From the NCBI GenBank assembly GCA_041485905.1, contig JBGPKK010000040.1, positions 1-32,033 of the forward strand: a stretch of DNA of 32,033 nucleotides. The letters are read 5' to 3'. Below, piece by piece: positions 24,161-31,446 of the stretch. Source of the stretch: JAHFUI01 sp041485905 (lineage in GTDB: Bacteria > Acidobacteriota > Vicinamibacteria > Vicinamibacterales > CAVVIG01). The notes below the pieces were generated by a model. That model worked only from the letters and a program-made list of their open reading frames with translations. It did no database searches and was not told where the DNA came from. Both the position numbers and the translations under genes were made by a program. How positions within the stretch are numbered: position 1 is the first letter of the stretch; every line of letters starts with the position of its first letter.

Positions 24161-26413
24161 ATGCTTTCACGCGATCAGATTCTCACGCTCATGCGCGAAC
24201 GGGTGCATCACCCGGCCGGCATGCGCGAACTCCTTCAGATTCTCAAGGTGCCGCGCGACGATCGGACGTCGTTCAAGCGCCACGTCAAATCACTCATCAG
24301 TGCCGGAGAGCTTATACAGCTTCGGGGGAACCGGTTTGGCCTGCCGGAAAAAATGGATCTCCATGTCGGCCGGCTGCAGACGCATCCGGCGGGCTACGGC
24401 TTCGTCATCCCCGAACGACCGCTCGAACCCTCCGGCGGCGACATCTACATTTCCCCGCCCCATCTCAATGAAGCGATGCAGGGCGACCGGGTCGTGGCGC
24501 GCATCGAGCGCATCAAAGACGGCGGCCGCGTCGAAGGCCGCATCATCCGCATTCTCGAGCGCGCCAACGAATCGATCGTCGGCCGGTACGACCGCGACGA
24601 GAGCGGCATGGGCCACGTCGTCCCGTTCGACCGCCGCGTGCTGATCGACATCTTCATCCCGCCAGGCCAGGAAGGCGGCGCCTCGTCCGGCGAGATGGTC
24701 ATCGTGGAGCTCACACGCTGGCCGACCTCGACCCGCGGCGCCATCGGCCGCGTCGCCGAGGTGCTCGGTGACATCGATGCGCCGGGCGTCGACACGGAAA
24801 TCGTCATCAGGAAGTACGGCATTCCCGACGTGCACTCGCCAGACGCGGTGGCCGAAGCGGTGCGTCTGGGGTCCACGGTGTCCGAGCGCGACATTCGCGG
24901 CCGGACGGACTTCCGCGACGTGCCGACCGTCACTATCGACGGGGAGCACGCCCGCGATTTCGACGATGCGATCACCATTGAACAACTGGCGAGTGGGAAT
25001 ATCTGGCTGGGCGTGCACATCGCCGACGTCTCGCACTACGTCCGGGAAGGCAGCGCGCTCGACCGCGAAGCGTACGAACGCGGGACCTCGGTGTACTTCC
25101 CGGAACGCGCCGTGCACATGTTTCCGTCCGAGCTGGCGACCGGGCTGTGCAGTCTGAACCCGCACGTGGACCGTCTGGTCCAGTCCTGCCTCATGGAAGT
25201 CGATCGTCAGGGCCGAGTCGTCCGGCACGAATTTCACGACGGCGTCATCAACAGCAACGAGCGGATGACGTATACGGGCGTCAACGGGATCCTGACCGAT
25301 CGCGATCCCGAGCTGCTGACGCGCTACTCCGCGCTGGTGCCGATGTTCGAGCAGATGCGCGACCTGTTCCAGATTCTGAACGACGCGCGCCGGCGGCGCG
25401 GATCGATCGACTTCGACCTCAGCGAAGCTGAAGTGATTGTGGACGAGGGCGGCGTCATCGAGGCGATCATCGCGCTCGAGCGCAACGTGGCGCATCGGCT
25501 CATCGAGGAGTTCATGCTGCTCGCCAACGAGACGGTTGCGACATACCTCGACGAACAGGCGGCCCCTGCGCTCTACCGCATTCACGAAGAGCCGGACATC
25601 CTGAAGGTCGAGAAGTTCGAGGAGTTCATTTCCGGCTTCGGTTACAGTCTCGGCGTCCCGCCCGACGACGTCGGGCCGCGCGATTTTCAGAAGCTGCTCG
25701 AACGCATCCACGGAAAGCCGGAAGAAAGGCCGATCGCATTCCTGATGCTGCGTACGATGCAGAAGGCGCGCTACGCGCCAGAGAACCTCGGGCATTTCGG
25801 CCTGGCCGCGTCCAGCTACACGCACTTTACCTCGCCGATCCGCCGATACCCGGATCTCGTGGTCCACCGCGCGCTCGGCGCCACGCGGCACGGCGAATTA
25901 GACGACGAAGCGCGGGAAGAGTGGGCGGACGAGCTGCCGGAGACCGCGCGCCACACCTCGGACATGGAGCGGCGGGCCGACGAAGCCGAGCGGGAGCTGC
26001 TGCAGTGGAAGAAGGTGCGGTTCATGGCCGACAAGGTCGGCGACGAGTTCGAAGGCTACGTCACCGGCGTGGCAGCCTTCGGTCTGTTCGTTCAGCTGAT
26101 CGAGCACTACGTCGAAGGGCTGGTGCACGTGTCGACGATGGCCGACGACTACTATCGGTTCATCGAAGGCGCCCACACGCTGCGCGGCGAGAACACCAAG
26201 AAGGATTATCGCCTCGGAGACAAAGTCAACGTCCAGGTGATCCGCGTGAACATGGACGTTCGGCAGATCGACCTCGGCCTGGTGGGAATCCTCGAGCGCG
26301 TCCGGGAAGGCGAGCGCGGCCCCCGTCGCAGCAGCGCCAGGCCCAAGAAGGAAAGCGGCCGAAAGCAGAGGCCCGGCCGACGAGAAAGGCAAAAGCCAAA
26401 AGGCAGAAGGTAG
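24161..26413 (+). CDS. rnr: ribonuclease R (3'-5' exoribonuclease)
   Basis: Processive 3'-5' exoribonuclease of the RNB family that degrades structured RNA. 750 residues from ATG 24161, 10 nt after the glycerate kinase stop; the longer frame upstream is a shadow. Order: N-terminal winged-helix-like part (LTLMRERVHHPAGMRELLQIL), two cold-shock domains (~60-190), and the RNB catalytic core whose metal ligands lie in TIDGEHARDFDDAI (Asp260, Asp266, Asp268, Asp269). ARYAPENLGHFGLAASSYTHFTSPIRRYPDL is the classic RNB signature. An S1 domain (GDEFEGYVTGVAAFGLFVQL) and a Lys/Arg-rich tail follow. The last ~8-10 residues (to the end KGRR) are encoded by the heptamer repeat that continues into the intergenic gap, so the repeat has extended or replaced the original C-terminus. 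Confidence 0.96.
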   Translation: MLSRDQILTLMRERVHHPAGMRELLQILKVPRDDRTSFKRHVKSLISAGELIQLRGNRFGLPEKMDLHVGRLQTHPAGYGFVIPERPLEPSGGDIYISPPHLNEAMQGDRVVARIERIKDGGRVEGRIIRILERANESIVGRYDRDESGMGHVVPFDRRVLIDIFIPPGQEGGASSGEMVIVELTRWPTSTRGAIGRVAEVLGDIDAPGVDTEIVIRKYGIPDVHSPDAVAEAVRLGSTVSERDIRGRTDFRDVPTVTIDGEHARDFDDAITIEQLASGNIWLGVHIADVSHYVREGSALDREAYERGTSVYFPERAVHMFPSELATGLCSLNPHVDRLVQSCLMEVDRQGRVVRHEFHDGVINSNERMTYTGVNGILTDRDPELLTRYSALVPMFEQMRDLFQILNDARRRRGSIDFDLSEAEVIVDEGGVIEAIIALERNVAHRLIEEFMLLANETVATYLDEQAAPALYRIHEEPDILKVEKFEEFISGFGYSLGVPPDDVGPRDFQKLLERIHGKPEERPIAFLMLRTMQKARYAPENLGHFGLAASSYTHFTSPIRRYPDLVVHRALGATRHGELDDEAREEWADELPETARHTSDMERRADEAERELLQWKKVRFMADKVGDEFEGYVTGVAAFGLFVQLIEHYVEGLVHVSTMADDYYRFIEGAHTLRGENTKKDYRLGDKVNVQVIRVNMDVRQIDLGLVGILERVREGERGPRRSSARPKKESGRKQRPGRRERQKPKGRR

Positions 26414-26439
26414 TTTTGCTTCTTGCCTTCTAACTTCCG
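26381..26439. repeat. heptameric repeat with inverted arms, overlapping the rnr 3' end (locus C)
   Basis: Units in strict 7-nt register: GGCAAAA (26388), GCCAAAA (26395), GGCAGAA (26402) and GGTAGTT (26409) on the left; TTGCTTC (26416), TTGCCTT (26423) and CTAACTT (26430) on the right; then CCG and the selB ATG at 26440. The left arm is purine-rich and the right arm pyrimidine-rich and roughly its reverse complement. The left units encode the last RNase R residues and its TAG stop; the right units occupy the position of the selB ribosome binding site. Confidence 0.85.
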
Positions 26440-28371
26440 ATGAAATCCGTAGTCGTCGGAACGGCCGGCCACATCGACCATGGCAAGAGTGCCCTCGTTC
26501 AGGCGCTGACCGGGATCGATCCGGACCGCTTGAAAGAAGAGAAGGCGCGCGGGATCACAATCGACCTCGGGTTCGCGCATCTCACCATTGGCGACATCAC
26601 CTTCGCCTTCGTGGACGTGCCCGGCCACGAGCGGTTCGTCAAGAACATGCTGGCCGGCGTCGGCGGCATCGATGTGGTCATGCTGGTGGTGGCGGCCGAC
26701 GAATCGATCATGCCGCAGACGCGGGAGCACTTCGATATCTGTCGATTACTTCGCGTGCCCACCGGCATCGTTGCCCTGACAAAGGCCGATCTCGTGGACG
26801 CCGATACGCTGGACGTCGCTCGCATGGAGGTTCGCGAACTGGCGGCCGGATCGTTCCTCGCCAACGCCCCTATCGTGCCGGTGTCATCGCGAACGGGACA
26901 GGGACTCAACGAGCTGCGCGACGCCCTCGCCCGCGTCGGCGCGACCGCGCCGGGCCGATCGACCGGCGGCGTCGCCCGGCTTCCAGTCGATCGGGTGTTC
27001 TCGATGAAAGGCTTCGGCACCATCGTCACCGGTACGCTCGTCTCCGGCCGCATCCGTGTGGATGACGAGCTGCTGATCGCCCCGGGGAAGCGCACCGCGA
27101 AGGTGCGCGGCATTCAGGTGCACGGCGCGCGCCAGGCGGAGGTCGTAGCCGGCCAGCGCGCAGCGCTCAACCTCGCCGGCGTCGACGTCGCAGACCTTCA
27201 GCGCGGCGAGACGTTGATCGCGCGAGGGACGGTGGAGCAGACCCGGTTGGCGGACGCCGTCCTCGACATCCTCCCGGACGGGTCGCCCATCAAGCACGGC
27301 GCGCGCGTTCGCTTCCACCAGGGCACCTCAGAGATTCTCGGTCGCATCGCCATCATCGGGCCGGCTTCGATGGCGACAGTCCTGACGCCCGGGTCGCGCG
27401 CCTATGTGCGGCTGCGGCTCGAACGTCCCGCTGTGCTGGTCCGCGGCGACCGATTCATCATCCGCAGCTACTCGCCCCCGAGAACGATTGCCGGCGGGCA
27501 CGTGCTCGATCCGCTGCCGCCGCGGCGACATGCGATCCGGACAGAATCGGCGATCGCGCGTTGCCGCCGGCTGGACTTCGACCCCGTGGCGCACGATCTC
27601 CTGGTGCAGGCGGAACTGCGCGCGGCTCACGTGATGATCGAGGACGCCGGATCCGCGGGACTGCCTCAGACCGCATTGGTGTCGCGCATCGGCGTCGAGC
27701 CGCGAGACGTGTCCTCGCGCGCCGACGCGCTGGCGAAGGTGGGTGTGGCCGTGCATCTGGGCGAGCTGCTCGTCGCACCGGTGGTGCTCGAGGGTCTGAA
27801 GGGCGCGATCGTCGACGCGCTGGCGGAGCATCATCGCAGTCAACCGCTGTCGGCAGGTCTGGCGCGCGAGGAAGCGCGCGTGCGGTTGTTCGGGCGCGGT
27901 CACCCGGCCGTGTTCGAGCGGGCTCTCAACGATCTCGTCGCAGCCGGCCGCGTCGTCGGCCGCGATCGGCTGGCGGCGGCCACGCACCACGTGGCGTTGG
28001 GGCCCGATGCCGAGCGCGCCCGCGAGGCCATCGAGCGGGCCTTCCGCGAAGGGGGGCTGACTCCGCCCGATCCCGCCTCAGTCGGGCTCACGAGCGGTGC
28101 GGCCCCGGCCGTGGTCAATCAGGTGATCACGCTGCTACAACGTCAGAAGGTGCTGGTGAAGGTCGCGACGCTGCTCTTTCACGACGACACGTTGAAGCGG
28201 ATCAAACGCGAGGTCGCGGCGATGAAGGGGACGGATTCCGAAGCGACGATCGATGTGCAGACATTCAAGGAACGCTTCGGCGTCACGCGCAAGTTTGCGA
28301 TTCCGCTGCTCGAGTATCTCGATCGCGAGCGCGTGACCCGCCGGGTCGGCGATGCGCGGCTGATTCTATGA
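26440..28371 (+). CDS. selB: selenocysteine-specific translation elongation factor SelB
   Basis: GTPase that brings selenocysteyl-tRNA to UGA codons marked by a SECIS hairpin. 643 residues, normal for SelB. G1 is AGHIDHGKSALVQALTG (~10-25), followed by PDRLKEEKARGITIDLGFA, which distinguishes SelB from EF-Tu. G3 is DVPGHERFVKNML (59-71), G4 TKAD (114-117), then two beta-barrel domains (RVFSMKGFGTIVTGTLVSG). The C-terminal winged-helix repeats that bind SECIS RNA end in IDVQTFKERFGVTRKFAIPLLEYLDRERVTRR, the usual SelB terminus. The start is ATG 26440, directly behind a heptamer repeat, with no Shine-Dalgarno. selA, selC and selD are not in the window. The 3' end overlaps the tatA gene on the other strand by 6 bp. 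Confidence 0.97.
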   Translation: MKSVVVGTAGHIDHGKSALVQALTGIDPDRLKEEKARGITIDLGFAHLTIGDITFAFVDVPGHERFVKNMLAGVGGIDVVMLVVAADESIMPQTREHFDICRLLRVPTGIVALTKADLVDADTLDVARMEVRELAAGSFLANAPIVPVSSRTGQGLNELRDALARVGATAPGRSTGGVARLPVDRVFSMKGFGTIVTGTLVSGRIRVDDELLIAPGKRTAKVRGIQVHGARQAEVVAGQRAALNLAGVDVADLQRGETLIARGTVEQTRLADAVLDILPDGSPIKHGARVRFHQGTSEILGRIAIIGPASMATVLTPGSRAYVRLRLERPAVLVRGDRFIIRSYSPPRTIAGGHVLDPLPPRRHAIRTESAIARCRRLDFDPVAHDLLVQAELRAAHVMIEDAGSAGLPQTALVSRIGVEPRDVSSRADALAKVGVAVHLGELLVAPVVLEGLKGAIVDALAEHHRSQPLSAGLAREEARVRLFGRGHPAVFERALNDLVAAGRVVGRDRLAAATHHVALGPDAERAREAIERAFREGGLTPPDPASVGLTSGAAPAVVNQVITLLQRQKVLVKVATLLFHDDTLKRIKREVAAMKGTDSEATIDVQTFKERFGVTRKFAIPLLEYLDRERVTRRVGDARLIL

Positions 28372-28524
28372 CTTGGGAGTGGGAGGCGGCGGCTCGTTCA
28401 TGCCGTCCTTGAAGTTCTTGATGGCGCTGCCGACGCCGCGCCCGAGCTGCGGCAGTTTGTTCGCGCCGAAGATCAGGATGACGATCAGCAGGATGACGAG
28501 TAATTCGGGTAATCCCAGTCCCAC
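28366..28524 (-). CDS. tatA: twin-arginine translocase subunit TatA/TatE (52 aa)
   Basis: Small pore-forming component of the Tat system, which exports folded proteins across the inner membrane. Translation of the minus strand from GTG 28524 gives 52 residues: a hydrophobic N-terminal helix (LPELLVILLIVILIFGANKLP), then the amphipathic helix GRGVGSAIKNFKDGMNE, then a short Pro-rich end. The FGxxKLPxLGRxxG-type hinge is diagnostic of TatA. AAGGAG lies 8 nt before the GTG, a strong ribosome binding site. It is shorter than the ~90 residues of E. coli TatA because the acidic C-terminal tail is nearly absent; such short forms are known. Its TAG stop lies within the last codons of the convergent selB. 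tatB and tatC are not in the window. Confidence 0.92.
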   Translation of the reverse strand: MGLGLPELLVILLIVILIFGANKLPQLGRGVGSAIKNFKDGMNEPPPPTPKS

Positions 28525-28570
28525 GGTAATGCTCCTTCAGCTCCAGACCGTTCAGGTGCGCGGGTTGCCA

Positions 28571-28593
28571 CGGAGGAACCGCCTCCGATTGTA
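28571..28593 (-). promoter_or_regulatory. hairpin and possible -10 in the tatA leader
   Basis: Between the flavoprotein stop (28604) and the tatA start (28524) there is a 6-bp stem, CGGAGG (28571-28576) / CCTCCG (28582-28587), with a 5-nt loop. TACAAT (minus strand, complement of 28588-28593) is immediately upstream of it on the minus strand and could be a -10, but no -35 fits. No U-run follows the stem on the minus strand, so it is probably not a terminator. Confidence 0.3.
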
Positions 28594-28603
28594 CCATCTT
28601 TCG

Positions 28604-29791
28604 TCAGGCTGGCGGTCGTGACGCTGGCCAGCCGAGACGTCCAGCCAGCAGCCGCGTGCCCAGGCCAAGCTCGAGCGTCTTGATCAGCCGCCACGTCAAG
28701 CCAGCGTAGTCCTGGCGTCCCGCGACGAGATCCGCCATCATCGCGCGAACACCGGCGCTCTGCCGCAAGGCGTCGATGAGCAGGCGCGTGAAGCGTGGAC
28801 GGAAGAACGCGGCCTTGAGCCGCGCGGCGCGCCCGAGCTCGGCGCCGATCTCCTCGCGGACCCGAGCGGCGTATCGCTCTGGCGCCGCGGCGTCGCCCGA
28901 GGCGATCGCGTCTGCGGCCCACTGCGCGGACAACAGCGCGAAATAGATGCCCTCCCGCGTGATCGGATCCACGAGGCCGGCCGCATCTCCCACCAGGTAC
29001 CAGCCGGCGCCTGAGGTCTGCAGCGTCGCGAAGTCTCGCGCGGTCAGCGACGGGATAGGCCAGGCGTACGGCTCGAGGCGCGCGCCCTGGGCAATCCCGG
29101 AGCGCTGAATCCACCGCGCGGCCGTCGCGCGCAGGACATCCGCGCTTACGCCGCAATCAGCTTGTGCGCAGATGCCGATGGCGAGATGCGTGGGTCGCGG
29201 GAACGTCCAGATGTAGCCGGGAGGATCGGCGGTGAATTCGATGACGATGTCGCAGCTCGTCACGCCGTGCGCGAAAAAGCCGGTGGCGATCGACAATTGA
29301 TCGCGGCGAAACCGGGCGGCGAGTTTTCGCCGCACGAGGCTGTTCGCGCCGTCGGCGCCGACCACCACGCCGGTGCGATGAGTACCGGCCTCTGTGTCGA
29401 GCTCAAACGCGCCGTTCACCGCCCGCACGCCGGTGACACGCGATGCCAGCAGCTCGGCGCCTGCGCGGCGCGCGGCCTCGAGCAGGAGTCCGTCGAATTG
29501 GGCGCGGCTGGCGACAACCATGGCCTGCGCGTCGAGCGAAACGTCGGCGGACGCAAACGTTGAGGAGGCCGCGAACCGCGCGGAACGGACTGTGACGGCC
29601 GGAAGGTGTGCGAGATCGACCGCGTTCGAGACGAGCGCGAGCGCGCGTCCGGTCACGCCGCCGCCGCATGGTTTCTCGCGCGGATGCGTCGGGTCGATCA
29701 GCAGCACGCGAGCGCCTCGGCGTGCGAGCGAACAGGCCGTCCACGCGCCGGACGGACCGGCGCCCACAACCGCGACGTCCACGTGACCCAT
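28604..29791 (-). CDS. geranylgeranyl-reductase-family FAD-dependent oxidoreductase
   Basis: FAD enzyme of the GGR/PHBH-like group, which saturates isoprenoid double bonds (menaquinone tails, lipids) in characterised members. 395 residues from ATG 29791; an in-frame ATG five codons earlier (29806) is an alternative. The nucleotide-binding N-terminus is VDVAVVGAGPSGAWTACSLARRG (GxGxxG at 10-15). KPCGGGVTGRAL is the conserved CGGG motif of the family. Also visible are VVGADGANSLVRR (the GADG segment) and YLVGDAAGLVDPITREGIYFAL (FAD-binding GD motif). The C-terminal ~100 residues are helical. Position next to tatA has no clear functional meaning. The upstream, divergent YflT-like gene starts only 45 bp away. 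The exact substrate is not predictable; a role in quinone or lipid saturation is inference. Confidence 0.85.
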   Translation of the reverse strand: MGHVDVAVVGAGPSGAWTACSLARRGARVLLIDPTHPREKPCGGGVTGRALALVSNAVDLAHLPAVTVRSARFAASSTFASADVSLDAQAMVVASRAQFDGLLLEAARRAGAELLASRVTGVRAVNGAFELDTEAGTHRTGVVVGADGANSLVRRKLAARFRRDQLSIATGFFAHGVTSCDIVIEFTADPPGYIWTFPRPTHLAIGICAQADCGVSADVLRATAARWIQRSGIAQGARLEPYAWPIPSLTARDFATLQTSGAGWYLVGDAAGLVDPITREGIYFALLSAQWAADAIASGDAAAPERYAARVREEIGAELGRAARLKAAFFRPRFTRLLIDALRQSAGVRAMMADLVAGRQDYAGLTWRLIKTLELGLGTRLLAGRLGWPASRPPA

Positions 29792-29836
29792 GGCTGCGTG
29801 ATACATTACCGTGGCACGGAGGGAAATGAGGAGCCG

Positions 29837-30295
29837 ATGGTCGAGGTCGACGCTGGCCACTTTACGGTGGCGGTATTTCAGGACATCGCGTGGGCGCAAA
29901 AGGGCCTGAGCGCGCTCGAGCAGCGCGGATTCCCGCGTGAGTCGTTGACGATTCTCGCGAAGGACAGTCCCGAGGCCGCGACCCTCATCGAGCAGACGCT
30001 GGGATCGCCCGTCGAGCGGATCGAGCTCGCGACGGTCGGTCCGGTCCTCGCCCGTGGCGCGCTCATCGGGTCGCTTCAGGGAAGCGCCAGAGACCTGCCC
30101 AGGCTTGGCCTCGCCGGCACGATGCGGCGGGTGGGCTTTCAAGCGCACGACGCCCGCATTTTCGAGACGCTCACCGCACGGGGCGGGGTGCTCGTGGCGA
30201 TTCGAAGCGAGCCGCGCGCGGCCGACGCCCTGGCGCTTCTCCATTCGTACGGCGGCGGCAACGCAGCCATTGGTGCCTGGACAGGACGAGTCTAA
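29837..30295 (+). CDS. small YflT/general-stress-17M-like domain protein
   Basis: 152-residue protein from ATG 29837 with GAGGAG just upstream; the longer open frame to the left runs antisense through the flavoprotein and is rejected. The N-terminal ~35 residues (FTVAVFQDIAWAQKGLSALEQRGFPRESLTIL) and the C-terminal GGVLVAIRSEPRAADALALLHSYGG resemble the ferredoxin-like halves seen in YflT/DUF1269-type stress proteins. There, the protein recognises 'self' as a compact cytoplasmic or membrane-associated fold. Between them is an Ala/Gly/Leu-rich stretch, too weak to call membrane. Function unknown; the family assignment is from pattern only and moderately secure. Confidence 0.65.
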   Translation: MVEVDAGHFTVAVFQDIAWAQKGLSALEQRGFPRESLTILAKDSPEAATLIEQTLGSPVERIELATVGPVLARGALIGSLQGSARDLPRLGLAGTMRRVGFQAHDARIFETLTARGGVLVAIRSEPRAADALALLHSYGGGNAAIGAWTGRV

Positions 30296-30437
30296 GCCGG
30301 CGACCGGCCTCTCTGGGCGTCAGACTGCGCGTCGCGATCGAACGTCCTAACAAAAGATGGCGAGCGGTCGAGGCACCTCTTTTGCAGTTGCGGGCCTGAG
30401 ACCCGTGCGCGAGAATATCAAGAGCGTCCCGTTTCCA

Positions 30438-31346
30438 ATGCCCGATCCCATCGCCCCCGACCTTCGCGACAACACCTCTGCTGGCCATCTGACGGTTCAT
30501 CTGGACCCCAGTCGTGCCGCGGACATGCCGTTTCTCTTCGAGCAGCAGGAGAAGCGCATCGGCCCGGCGTTTCTGGCGTCATTCGGATCGCACGCGGCGG
30601 TCGCGGTGCTGGCGTTTCTGATGGTTCGCTACGGCGGCCAGACCGCCTCGAGCGCGCCCGTCCTTCCGCAAAGCAATCCGGACAACATCATCTGGCTGAG
30701 CCAACCGGGCCCGGGCGGCGGCGGGGGCGGCGGCGGCAATCAGATGAAAGAGCCGCCGCGCAAAGCGGAGCTGCCCGGCAAGGACAAGCTCACCGTCCCG
30801 GTGGTCAAGCCACCGACGGTGGAGGTCGCGAAGAACGAGCCGAATCCGCTCGAGCTGTTGAACATTCCGGCCAAGAGCCTCGCCGACGCGACCAAATCGC
30901 TGCCTGGCGCGCTCGAAGGACCGCCCGGTCCGCCGACGATCTCGCAGGGCTCGGGCACTGGCGGCGGCTCCGGCACGGGAAGGGGAACCGGCATCGGTCC
31001 CGGCACCGGTTCGGGTCTGGGTCCCGGGAGTGGCGGCGGCACGGGCGGGGGAGCCTTCCAGCCTGGCAACGGCGTGACGTTGCCGCGGATTCTCCGCGAG
31101 GTCAAGCCGCAGTACACGTCGGACGCGATGCGCGCCAAGGTGCAGGGCACCGTGTGGCTGCAATGCGTCGTGAACAAAGACGGCTCGGTCGGCGACGTCC
31201 AGGTGATGAAGTCGCTCGACCCGACCTTCGGTCTCGATCAGCAGGCGGTCATCGCCGCGCGCCAGTGGAAGTTTGCGCCAGGGATGCGCCTGGGCGAGCC
31301 CGTACCCGTGCTGATCACGATCGAGCTCACCTTCACCCTCCGCTAA
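30438..31346 (+). CDS. TonB-family energy-transducing protein with Gly-rich linker
   Basis: Inner-membrane protein that passes proton-motive force to outer-membrane receptors. 302 residues from ATG 30438; an in-frame ATG at 30357 would add 27 residues without a better ribosome binding site, so the start is uncertain. A ~65-residue cytoplasmic N-terminus, longer than in classical TonB, precedes one membrane helix (FLASFGSHAAVAVLAFLMV, ~55-73). The periplasmic spacer is first Pro/Lys-rich, then a ~45-residue Gly/Ser/Thr repeat (units such as GTGGGSGTG) instead of the usual Pro-Lys/Pro-Glu rod. The C-terminal TonB domain is clear: ILREVKPQYTSDAM, VQGTVWLQCVVNKDGSVGDV and AARQWKFAPGM. No exbB/exbD adjacent. 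It is transcribed towards groL and ends at a strong terminator. Confidence 0.88.
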   Translation: MPDPIAPDLRDNTSAGHLTVHLDPSRAADMPFLFEQQEKRIGPAFLASFGSHAAVAVLAFLMVRYGGQTASSAPVLPQSNPDNIIWLSQPGPGGGGGGGGNQMKEPPRKAELPGKDKLTVPVVKPPTVEVAKNEPNPLELLNIPAKSLADATKSLPGALEGPPGPPTISQGSGTGGGSGTGRGTGIGPGTGSGLGPGSGGGTGGGAFQPGNGVTLPRILREVKPQYTSDAMRAKVQGTVWLQCVVNKDGSVGDVQVMKSLDPTFGLDQQAVIAARQWKFAPGMRLGEPVPVLITIELTFTLR

Positions 31347-31350
31347 AGAA

Positions 31351-31383
31351 AAAGGCCCGGGAGCGCGAGCTCGCCGGGCCTTT
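31351..31383. terminator. bidirectional intrinsic terminator between tonB-like gene and groL
   Basis: AAAGGCCCGG (31351-31360) pairs perfectly with CCGGGCCTTT (31374-31383), giving a 10-bp GC-rich stem with a 13-nt loop that itself contains the palindrome GCGAGCTCGC. It starts 5 nt after the tonB-like TAA. On the minus strand the stem is followed by TTCTTT, and on the plus strand by the AT-rich repeat at 31381-31443. It can therefore stop both convergent transcripts. Confidence 0.8.
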
Positions 31384-31443
31384 CAATTTACAATTAACAA
31401 TTAAGAATTTCGAATTTCCTCATTCCTAATTGTAAATTTCCGA
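31381..31443. repeat. AT-rich heptameric repeat with 12-bp inverted arms (locus D)
   Basis: Nine consecutive 7-nt units from TTTCAAT, TTACAAT, TAACAAT, TAAGAAT (31381-31408) through divergent centre units to TTGTAAA (31430-31436), with no slip. AATTTACAATTA (31385-31396) and TAATTGTAAATT (31427-31438) are exact reverse complements, so the whole block can form a hairpin or cruciform. It is strikingly AT-rich in a GC-rich genome and ends 3 nt before the groL stop codon, directly after the terminator. Confidence 0.85.
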
Positions 31444-31446
31444 GCG

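Noticed and set aside
30296..30437. Promoter or riboswitch upstream of the TonB-like gene
   Set aside because: Only weak matches (TTGCGG with GAGAAT at 17 nt) and no conserved structure; part of the gap may be coding if ATG 30357 is used.
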